A DNA stretch of 64,000 nucleotides, from assembly GCA_011800805.1 (NCBI GenBank), contig MPNW01000106.1:153712-217711 (forward strand), written 5' to 3'. A program made the position numbers and the translations under genes. The notes under the pieces were generated by a model, which was given only the letters and a program-made list of their open reading frames with translations, did not search any database and was not told the origin of the DNA. The DNA comes from Hirudo medicinalis. Lineage: Eukaryota > Annelida > Clitellata > Hirudinida > Hirudinidae. Below are positions 23,808 to 34,300 of the stretch, piece after piece (within the stretch, counting starts at the first letter, position 1; each line of letters begins with the position of its first letter).

Positions 23808-24030
23808 TAATAATAATAATAATAATAATGATAATAATAATAATAATAAGTGAATTTGTAAAGTGCCATAAGCTTAAGCATCAGGGGCACTTAAACCATT
23901 CGCACGGCGCCGTTTCCCAGAGGCGCTTTGTGGGGGTGCAATCTGGGTTGCAAACATGACACGTAACGACTGTTGCTTTCACCATCGCTCGCAGGAATGC
24001 ATGCCCTCTGAGCCGACTTGCACCCCAGAC
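23808..24030 (+). repeat. (AAT)n microsatellite and dispersed repeat family, copy 2
   Basis: An (AAT)n tract at 23808-23849 leads into TTTGTAAAGTGCCATAAGC, then the family core ATCTGGGTTGCAAACATGAC, a CGACTGTTGC segment and a GCAGGAATGCATGC segment. This is the most complete copy in the window. The microsatellite at one end is typical of retroposed short elements. Confidence 0.75.
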
Positions 24031-24573
24031 AAAAATAACAAAAACATCAGTTCAATTCAAAACCAAAATTGAAAAGCTTCTCTGGTTCTCGACTCCAAGA
24101 TAAATTTGTATGCAGCCCACCGGAATCAAATAAATTGGGCTGGTTTAATAAATGAAACAGGCTCCAAAAGTAAGTGAAGCAAACTTCAGAGAAAACTGAA
24201 TAATTTGGACAAACAGATGAAAATGATTTGAAATGTTGTTTAGTGCGTTAGCTGCTACTCGGACAGCGTGCAATTTGAAGTAAAAATTTACGCCGACTTT
24301 CCTCATTCAAATTTTTATTTTATTTTAATTCACTTCTTGAAAAAAAACTTCTCATGCAATTAAAATTGAGATGCATCAAGTAACTGGCACACTTTTTGAT
24401 GAGGAAGTTCACAAACAAAAATTGATCTCAAATAGTTTAGAAGACCTATAAATGATTGAACAATCTATCTGTATTCACAAAGTTCTCAATGAACCAGTTC
24501 ACATTGGAAACAATGAAAATATGTGGAGTTAGTTCCCCACAAGTGCCTTGTGAGACTGCCATTGTCAGACAAT
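24031..24573. other. Downstream of the zinc-finger gene
   Basis: No supported gene. Probably contains the 3' UTR of the minus-strand zinc-finger gene. Confidence 0.4.
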
Positions 24574-26882
24574 TTAAAAACCACCTCCATATTCATCTGT
24601 GGCATAATCACCATCACCCATTGTCTGGTCATCGCCAGGTTCTGGGTGAAATTTCTTCCTGTGTCGATGGAGTTGCATGAACCACCTGAACCTCTCTCCA
24701 CATTCTCTGCACGTGTACTTGTCCATGGCCAGGTGGGTGCCTCGAATGTGATCCATCAGACTCGATTTGCTGCACCTTCTTGCCTGGCAGATGTGGCACA
24801 CATATTGTGTTTCCACAGACATTGACTGGTTGACAACCTTGTAAACCATTACGAATGAGGTAACATATAGAATAAATTAATTTACAGCATAAATCCAGTG
24901 ATAAACCTGTTCACACATTTCCTTCATGAGATCCTGGTAAGCACCACCACCGCTCGTCAGGGCCAAATCATCACAAGATCTTTGATCCTGCTTTGGAAAT
25001 CACAACCACAATGACTCAAATGATGCAAGTAGATAGTGTCTTAACAGAATCCAAATCAAACTTTAAAAAAAAAAACTACTTAAATGTAAAAGCAAGTCCT
25101 ACAGATTTTCAAATAAAGTTAGATTTGAGATCTCAGTTTGAAATGCAGCATTCTTAGGAGAGAATCACAAAAAAGAATTGTGATGGTTTATTATCTTTTT
25201 AAGTATTTAATTTTATCTAAACTTCAAGCAACTTTTTATAGGACAATCAACACTTCAGTTTAAAATCTTATTTAGATAAAATTGTTTTTAAAAGATTTAA
25301 AAGAAGTCATTCTTAAATAAACTAACTCTAAGAGAAGAAGGATTTTGACTTGTTATGCTAGAACATCCCCCATGATTGGAAGAACTAACAAATCTTCTGA
25401 ATCTGCCCCTTTGCATGAAGCGACTTCTTCCACCTCTCATCATCCTGGGACAATTATTGTCTCTTCTCCTTGAATGTGGTCCAGGTTGAGATGTCAAACG
25501 ATTTGCTGGAAATAAGTAATCTTCCTCATCCTCTTTTGAAGTTTCTTCTCCTGCATAAATATCACTACAAGTGGACTCGTAATGATGATGTTCCTTCTTA
25601 ATAACAGATTCCATATCGGAGCATATTCTTTCTTCTTTAACCATCCAATTGGATGAGACATAATTGGCAATAGTGTCGGCCTCTGTCGATATTTGGCAGT
25701 TAAATCTCTCACTGACTTCATTTGTTTCTTCAGGTTCCTCAGTGAGATCACAAACTTCTGATTCATGAGCAGCTTCACTCACATTAACTTCTTGTTTGAT
25801 GCCACTGCTGGGATCACATGTACTGCACAAATAATATCAGTTAGTTAGGACATTGTTCAATTATTTTGCAACTAATATTTTTGTGGGATAAATTCCTATT
25901 AGAATGATAATTGTACTTAAATTGTGCATGCTATAACATTTAAATATTTTAGCCATGTTATTAAATTATAATTATTCTTAAAAATAAATAATTCAGTTAA
26001 TGCCTGTAAAGATCAAATTGAATGGATTCTTTTTGGCCAATAACTTTCCATAACTTGTTAATTAGCCTCCCAGATCACCTTTAAGCTGAAATCTTACATG
26101 AACACAATGCATTGTTTTACAACACGAAAATACTCTGCAAATCAAGCTATGAGGTCTGCCTTCCTACAATAATTATAAAGTTGCTCTTCAATAAACACAA
26201 TGACCACACCATCTCAAAATACTCTGCCATAATGAGGTTTTGATGTTTTAAATCATGCCAATAAAACTGACACCAAACATGCTTAGTAAGAAATCCTTCA
26301 AATGAAATTTATCCAATCATTTTCCCATGGCCCTGTCTATTTTCAAAATGTTTCTTGCCAAAGATTTTTCAAAATGTTAACAAATGCACCAAGTAATCTT
26401 TAAATGTCAAAATCTGACATTTGTGTTCAACTGTTCTTGTCACTTTCACATGTTAACAATTAACAAGACTCAATTTTTATTTGCATATGAGCTCGCATTA
26501 AACAAAAATATCATGTCAAGATTGCATTGTAAAGCATATTTCTCATCAGAAGCAGTCCTTAATTAAGTATTTTTAAAATATTAGCAATAGTTAGGCAATA
26601 CAACTCTAACTAGTGAAGTTACTCAAAAAGGCACATTGAAAATTACTTTGGTATATCCTCGTGAGGGTCACTCCACACATGAGAAACATTTACCCCATCA
26701 GATGTAACCGTTTCTTTAATACTGACTAATATTACTTCATCTCCCTCACCAACTGTTATACCCACAAAAGCTTCGACACTGAATTTCACGTCTGGGATAC
26801 CCAATCCATTTTTGCAAAGAACAGGCAAGGAGTTTGACAACAAGCTCCTCAACAAAGTGTGCTTTTGATTTTTGGAAATCAT
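24574..26882 (-). CDS. C2H2 zinc-finger protein, 4 exons
   Basis: Exons in transcript order: 26647-26882, 25327-25822, 24907-24987 and 24574-24837. They join in phase to 358 codons plus stop. The last exon carries two C2H2 fingers: YVCHICQARRCSKSSLMDH with H-x4-H, and YTCRECGERFRWFMQLHRH followed by RKKFH. The first exon encodes a compact conserved-looking domain (residues 1-78: VLCKNGLGIPDVKFSVEAF, then a GDEVILVSIKETV segment) that I do not recognise by name. The second exon is acidic and then Arg/Gly-rich (RGGRSRFMQRGRFRRF). The product is likely nuclear, DNA or RNA binding. The start is the ATG at 26882. The transcript is divergent from Ariadne-1, with 677 bases between starts. Confidence 0.75.
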
Positions 26883-27559
26883 GATGACAGCCGCTTCAGC
26901 AATTATCTTTCGCAAATCAGTTGTCCATCACACTCATGAAGTAACAACAACAAACATACAATCTTGAAATCCATCAATATGCGCGACATAATTTCAGATT
27001 GATTCAATATATTTAATAAAAACTTTTTTAATTAAATGTTAATCAATAAAATAAAAATGTTAATACTTTTATTAGAAGTGTTAATATGCCAAGGTTAATT
27101 TACAATCATTACGTCATAGTTTATTGTTTTTAAATCAAAATGTAATTGAACATCTTTTATAAAATTGTAATAAAATATTTGTGGTTTTCTAAACCATATT
27201 TTATCAGTGCGCTTGTGTTGCTTTTACATCGTTTGTGAATTGCTATCGCAGTGAAAAGTTATTTTCATGTTTCCTTTATTGAATATCCGAACACTATAAA
27301 AAAGGTTTTGCACATTTATCTTTCAACGGAAAAGGTAAGCGTTGGTTTTCCAGTCGTGTAGCAGAAATGACGTCTCACGATCGAGAGTTAACAATGATAT
27401 TCTTATGGAAGTCGTATTACTGAAACATTAGTTTTGTCATTTATGGGAATTAAGATCTAGTAATAGGTTATCATTTTGTAAACACGAAATGTTTTCATAT
27501 ACCAGTTTTCAGAGAGTTGACTTGCAAGAGTTAGAATATTTGGACAAATCAAGGCCGTA
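26883..27559. promoter_or_regulatory. Shared upstream region, zinc-finger gene and Ariadne-1
   Basis: The two genes are head to head across this AT-rich interval, which should hold both promoters and 5' UTRs. No specific element was identified. Confidence 0.45.
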
Positions 27560-30500
27560 ATGGATTCTGAAGATGACGATTATTACATGGACGACACAGA
27601 TATCGGTGATGAAGAAGAAGACGAAGACGAACAAGCTGATGGTTCAACTGCAAGAAACAAAATGGGCACTAGGAACAAAAGAGGAGGTGGTGAAGAAGAT
27701 GAGGATGATGATTCTGCATTTGATATGTCAAATCCAGCTCAAATTAAGCCTTCAGGAAACGAGGCTGAAGAAGATTATGCATACGAAGTACTTTCGGCAG
27801 GAGAGATTGTTAAGCACATGAGTGATTGTATCAAAGAAGTAAATGTCATATTGCAGGTTAGGTTCAATAAAATGAAACTTTAAAACTGATTTAATTTTAT
27901 TTTACATGTTGATTCACAAAGTTGAGCTTAATATGAATCCATGAAAGGAAGATAGCTGAATTTATGCCAATTGTTAAGTATTATTTAAGTATAAATATAA
28001 ATATAAACATAATTATTAGTATAATATTATTATTATTATATATTATTATAAGTATTATTGTGTTAAGTATTATTCAACATAACACATATTGCATTTGATA
28101 TTTGATTTGATATTGAATTTTAATTTAAACACAATTTTCACAACCTTTTTTTGCAACTTAGTTACCAACAACCATCACTCGAGTACTACTGAACCACTTC
28201 AAGTGGGATCGAGACAAACTCATGGAGAGGCAAGACTTTATTTTATAGTTGTCAATAATGTGATCAATGCTCTGAAAATATAAGTCAATCTATGTTGTGT
28301 TGCAGATATTACGATGGCGATCAAGAGAAATTATTCTCTGATGTGAGAGTCGTCAATCCCTTCAGAAGTCAATTAACATCAGCCAATGGACCAACTGCTG
28401 GTTCTTCTGGTTTAAAATTAAAGGTTAAACAGATTTTTAATAAAATTTAACGATTATTAATTTCCAATTCTTAATTCAAATTTTAATAGCGGTCAAGCAA
28501 GATGGCAGCTTCTGTCCAACCTCCCGAATGTGAAATCTGCTTCCTTCCAGTTTCTGCTAATGTAAGAAAAATATCTCAGTGCAAATTTATGATTTTCATT
28601 TCATGCTTTTGGTGCTTGCCTCCTGTGTAGATGATGACAGGGTTGCAATGTGGGCACACATTCTGTGCTTCTTGCTGGAGTAAATACCTAACCACAAAGA
28701 TCATGGATGAAGGAATGGGAGAGGTTGTAGAGTTTAATTTTTTAGTCAGGTGCTTATTGCTGAAAATAAATCAACCCTGTGTCAATACATCTTTTACAAA
28801 AATATTTTATTGCAGATGATTTCTTGTGCTGCCCATGGTTGTGACATTCTTGTAGATGATGAAACAGTCATGTTAGTAAATGACATTGCTTATTAATAAT
28901 TGATAACTTGCTCTTATTTGACACATTAAACATTAATATGGTTAATAGGAAACTTGTCAAAGACCCAACTGTGAAATTGAAATATCAGCAGTTGATTACA
29001 AACAGTTTCGTTGAGGTGGTATTTGATATTTGTTGTTGATAATTGAGCACGGATCTGATTAGATAATTTTTTATTCAGTGTAACAGACTTCTGCATTGGT
29101 GTACTGCACCAAACTGCAGCTGTGTCATTAAAGTTCAACATTTTGATGCAAAACCAGTCAGATGTAAATGCAGCAATGTCTTTTGGTAATTTTTATTTTC
29201 ATTTTTGGTCCATGTTCTACAATTTCATTTTATGAACTGGCAACTTCAAAGAATCATTTGCAAGTTTAAGCATATATTTAATCTGCTAATGTTTATGAAT
29301 ACAAAAGTGTTTTAATTTAGTTTTGCATGTGGGGAGAGTTGGCATGACCCAGTTCAGTGCAAGTGGTTGAAGAGATGGATCAAGAAGTGTGATGATGATA
29401 GTGAGACTTCCAATTGGATTGCTGCCAATACCAGGGTGAGTGGCTTTGTTTCAGAGCTCTTTGTCAGAGAATAATTGCATAAAATTGTAACAATCTTATT
29501 ATAGCATAATCACCATTAATAAAATTCTGATTTAATTATCATTCTTTCGTAGGAATGTCCAAAGTGTCATGCGACTATAGAGAAGGATGGAGGCTGCAAC
29601 CATATGCTTTGCAAGAGATGCAAATTTGATTTCTGTTGGGTTTGCTTAGGACCTTGGGAGCCTCATGGATCTTCGTGGTTGGAAGGTTTTCTGACTAATC
29701 TAAATGAAATTTTATTCTGAACTTTTATTTGAAGGTACAACTGCAACAGATACGATGAAGATGCTGCCAAGAAGGCTAGAGATGCTCAGGAGGTAATTTA
29801 TTTAGTAAAATTCTCTTAAGTAGATTATTGAGATTATAAATACCTGCATTCAATTTCCAGAGGTCTAGAGCTGCTCTTCAACGGTATTTGTTCTACTGCA
29901 ACCGCTACATGAACCATATGCAGAGTCTCAAGTTTGAGCATCGAGTAAGTACAACGAACGCTGTGGATCTGGTTAATTGCGCCAAGCAAACAACATTTTG
30001 ACATGGAAATTGCATAAAATGCAATAATATCATTATGTGATGGTTTGCATTGTTTTAAATCAGCTGTATTCAAGTGTTGGACAGAAGATGGAGGAGATGC
30101 AACAGCACAACATGTCTTGGATTGAAGTTCAGTTCCTCAAGAAGGCAGTCGACGTCCTTTGCCAGTGCCGACAGACACTCATGTACACTTACGTCTTCGC
30201 TTACTACCTTCGCAAAAATAACCAGTCAATCATTTTCGAGGTTTGTTTTGGCTTTGTTATATCAACTTACCCTTGAAGATGAACTTATCATGAAATGCCA
30301 AACTCCAGGACAACCAGAAGGACTTGGAGAATGCAACTGAACAGCTTTCTGAATACCTCGAGCGTGATATAACTTTGGACATGTTGGTTGATATCAAGCA
30401 AAAAGTACAAGACAAATACAGGTTAAACATCTGATTTAGTTGGACTTATTATTGCCTTTTCCATAATTTAAAATATAAATTTATCCCCTCTGCTGTAGAT

Positions 30501-30589
30501 ACTGTGAGAGTCGCCGGAAAGTCTTGTTAGACCATGTTCATGAGGGTTATGATAAAGATCTTTGGCTCTACCAGGACATTAATATATAG
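27560..30589 (+). CDS. ARIH1: Ariadne-1 RBR E3 ubiquitin ligase, 15 exons
   Basis: RBR ligases transfer ubiquitin from an E2 through a catalytic Cys in RING2. Exons: 27560-27856, 28162-28229, 28306-28423, 28490-28561, 28631-28723, 28816-28871, 28949-29015, 29079-29185, 29321-29435, 29553-29677, 29735-29792, 29861-29944, 30064-30240, 30309-30421, 30499-30589. They give 546 codons plus stop, close to known Ariadne-1 length. An acidic N-terminus (EEEDEDEQ) is followed by RING1 ([22 protein letters not shown]), the IBR, and RING2 ([19 protein letters not shown], catalytic Cys in GGCNHM). The Ariadne auto-inhibitory domain follows ([14 protein letters not shown], then a [10 protein letters not shown] segment). 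The second intron starts with GC (GAGAG|gcaag) rather than GT; no GT site keeps the frame. Confidence 0.95.
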
Positions 30590-31375
30590 GCTTTCATTTG
30601 TAAAAATAAACAACATTGTTTATAAACTAAATAAAACTCATTCATCCCCTGTTATCACCAAACCATTGTCCACTCCAACTGCTCCACAGGTGTGGCCTGA
30701 AGCACTTCTTATTAGAACAAAACTAGGTTTAGAGAATGTGTTGTGCAAGCATTTGCATTAAAGGATTCCAGTTTTTTCTCTGCATTTTTTAATACATTAA
30801 TCCATAAGTAATTATCACACCAAGGGCAGTAAACTCTTTGCAAGTTTTAAAAAATAAAGCCATCTCATTTAAATTAATTATTTAAGAATCACATTTCAAA
30901 TGAGCTTTATTTAATAAATTTCAAAAATTGTAACCGAAAAGAAGAAAATCATGCACCGCAATAAATTTTGGAAGCTTAGAACATTCAGGTGACTTCTGCA
31001 CGATGATCATGTTCATGCACCCCTGATATGTTGCACAGTGCATGACTTCCAGTGAGCAATTACATGAAAAATGGATTGTTAATGTAACGAGAGATGTTTC
31101 AATGTGACTAGTAACCATAAAGAGGTGCTAAGCTACTCTAAGATTATTAAACAGCCGAAGGAATGCTTGTCTTTTCTGGTAGGAACCAGAAAAATTAAGA
31201 TTCAGAGTTGGAATGAGTGCTTGCTTTGGGGATATTTTTGTATTTCCAACAATGTCGAACAAGAAACAGCAGCACTGAGAAGATGAACTGGTCTGGAAAC
31301 CTAAAAATTTTATCTTTGAAGATAAATTCTTCAAGATGCCACAAGTCCACTGATCAGGAATAAAAGACTTTGAAG
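30590..31375. other. Convergent 3' region, Ariadne-1 and calcium channel beta
   Basis: Tail-to-tail interval with AATAAA-type signals just after the Ariadne-1 stop (near 30606 and 30630). No other gene is supported. Confidence 0.5.
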
Positions 31376-34300
31376 TCATGCATCCTCATTATCTCCCATG
31401 CACCCATCTTCCATGTTCCAATTCTCTTCCTTGTAGCAATTCAGATGTCTTCCTGAATTTTCACCATGTGCGGCCCTGCGGTTCCGAGGTTCTTGTGGTG
31501 TCTTGCGGATGATGATGCCATTTTCACTCAACCAATAAGAATGCTTAATTTCTTTTGGCTTGATGGCAAATGGGAGATTGCAACTTTTGAAGGCAGACTG
31601 CTGGGTTTGCAGATGACTAGACTGTTTGATCTGATTCACTTGTTCCTTGAAATGAGTAAATCCATGTGGTGCTTGAGAATATAATCGACTGTCTGCTTCT
31701 TCAACTGACCATTCTAGACTGGGACTTGGTGTCTCCCTGACTTCTGTTTGATTGTGCAACAGAAGGCCTGCAATTTCTTGGCTATCAGATTTTACCCTGC
31801 CCTCGAAATGATAGCCCATTCCACCTCTTTCCATCCATGAGGTATAAGTGGTATGGGGAGATCGATAACCATTGCCCTGAGAGTCATTTTCTTTTGCCTC
31901 TTCCTCACTGTAATCTTCCAATGTTACTGGTCTGACATCCTTCAGTGGGGAAGCAAAAATTTCTTCATCATCGTCCTCATCATCATTATCAAATTCATCC
32001 TTGGCTTTGTAATACAAATTAGAATGGGGAGAACTAGAACAAATCTGGACATCTTTCCGCTTAGGAGACTGGCTGACTTGAATGCTTTTCAGTGTAGCCT
32101 TTGAGGAGTCTGCAATTTTTGACATATTGGAATTCAATGCAGGGGATTGCACTGACCTCCTAGGTGACAATTGATACACTGAAGAAATTCCAGGTAGTTG
32201 GAATGCTTGCTTGGAATGTTGGGTGATATTAGATTGAACGGAATTCATCTTGTTCTTCTGAGGAGTCGACCTAAAGAATGAACCACGTGAGATGTGGTTA
32301 AGAAAGTTCATAGCAACCGGATGGGATCTTATGCTATCAATGTTCTCTTTGGTAAAAATGCTATTCTGGAGATGTCCATGTTGGTTGACCATGTTGTCAT
32401 ATGAGGGTCTCCTTGAACCCAGAAGTAATGAGGAGGAATGAGATTTCCTATGAGGAGAAGGCTTCAGCTGCAAAGGGTGGAAACTAGAAACCTGCTGATT
32501 AGAATATGGAAAGATTTCTTGTTGAAGCTTAACGTGTCGTGGATAGAGAGAGGGAATGCACATTGATCTAGAGTTGTGCAGGGATTGGTTGACTTCATTC
32601 TTGAACATCTTGCAAGATTCTGGGTTCTGTAAAGAGCTTCCAAACAACACAGAATTTGGAAGAGATTGATGTGTCTCACTCTTGAGTGGTTTTTGGGTGG
32701 GATGCAAGTAGAATGAGGGGTTGCAGACAAGTGACTGGGAGCATTGCAGTCTTGTGGGTCCAGACTTATAATGAGCTGCATTCCAATAGGCTTCCAAGTA
32801 CTCAGCCAAGTGCTCACAGGCATCATCCAACAAGTTCTCATCCAGAATGACATCAAAACAGTCCTACCAAATTTATTGTAAAGTTTAAAAGTCTTTTTAG
32901 TTTATTTTAATTTAGTTTGCCTCTTGTAAGTGAGTTGTAGTCAGAATGCAAAACTAACAGGACTGCACTGACTCAGCCTCTCAGTGGCAGCAAGCTGAAC
33001 ATTCATGTTCCGGCTCTGAAATTTCCCTCTTGTTTTTATGAGCTTCTGCAAAACCTGTTGTTTAAGGAAGAATGACTGCTTTCAGAAACTAAAGACAAGA
33101 AATGAATGTAGTACTAAGATTAATGACCTAAAATAAAAAAAGCCTCAGTTAATCAGATTTTTGAGAATTGGTAGGCGCAGATGCTCTAAGGTTATATTTC
33201 TCATGTATTCTTGTATTCGATACATAGTAAACCAGCACAGAAAACTAAAATAATACAATGAACTTTAAAATAAAAAACCTTCAGGGAAGTAATTTTGAGG
33301 TAAACAAGTATTGGGGAAAGAGGAGATTTAACAAGTTGAGAAGGGTGGTTGATGGTGTCACAATCCAGAACAAGGAGGTGGAGATTTCTAGCGAGTTCAA
33401 AAATCCTTTCGACTTCCATTTGCACCTCATCTTAAAAGATGTGTATGGATATAATTATTTCCGATATCCTTAAACCCAATGACATGTCAAATATTATGGT
33501 GTGAATATGCTATTCACAGAGATGTAAATGCAAAACAATACAGCAGATATACAATGTAGCAATAGAGCATTGCATGGAAGTCCTGCAATCATGGCAATAG
33601 CTTAATGCTTTTTCTAAGCAAGTTAAAATCATAAATAAAAATTGTATTGGTAAAACTTAATTCTCATGGAAAAGATGATTGCCAAGACATAAGTGATAAT
33701 GACGGTAAATAAATTCATTGGATGGCGATAATCAAATTTAGACATTCAAATCACCGAGTCCTGAGGATCTACTGGCAGATCTCTCAAGGATTGGCTTCCT
33801 ATCACATAAAGTGGTAGAAACATTCGATCGTTTTGCAAGTGAAATATCATTGATAATGTGAGTCATCACAATTCTGAAATTATAAAATTCAATTGTAAAA
33901 TAAAATCTGTATATATACAACTTATACTTTTGTCTAGAAGTTGATAGCTCTGAAATGAATTACGTGCTAACTTTAAATGTCTTATAAACAACATAAACAG
34001 TTAAAACAAAGTTGTACCAATTTATTGTTATTCTGACAACAAACCTCCCCTCAAATTTTTTCTTAAGAAAGTCAAAAAGAGCTTTCTGCATCATGTCAGT
34101 GACTTCATAGCCCTTAAGTGAGGGACCAATGAGGATCACAGGCCTCATGGCAGGAACCACTTCATAAGGGGGATAGAAGATGCCTAAATGAGATGATATT
34201 TAATTATCTCAGCATGGCTATTTAAGGTTTCATTACAAAAAAAACATAATGCAATCCATCATTCCAATATATACATATAACATAACATATATAACATTAG

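Noticed and set aside
24456..24825. Plus-strand ORFs over the zinc-finger exon
   Set aside because: They are antisense shadows of the C2H2 coding exon.
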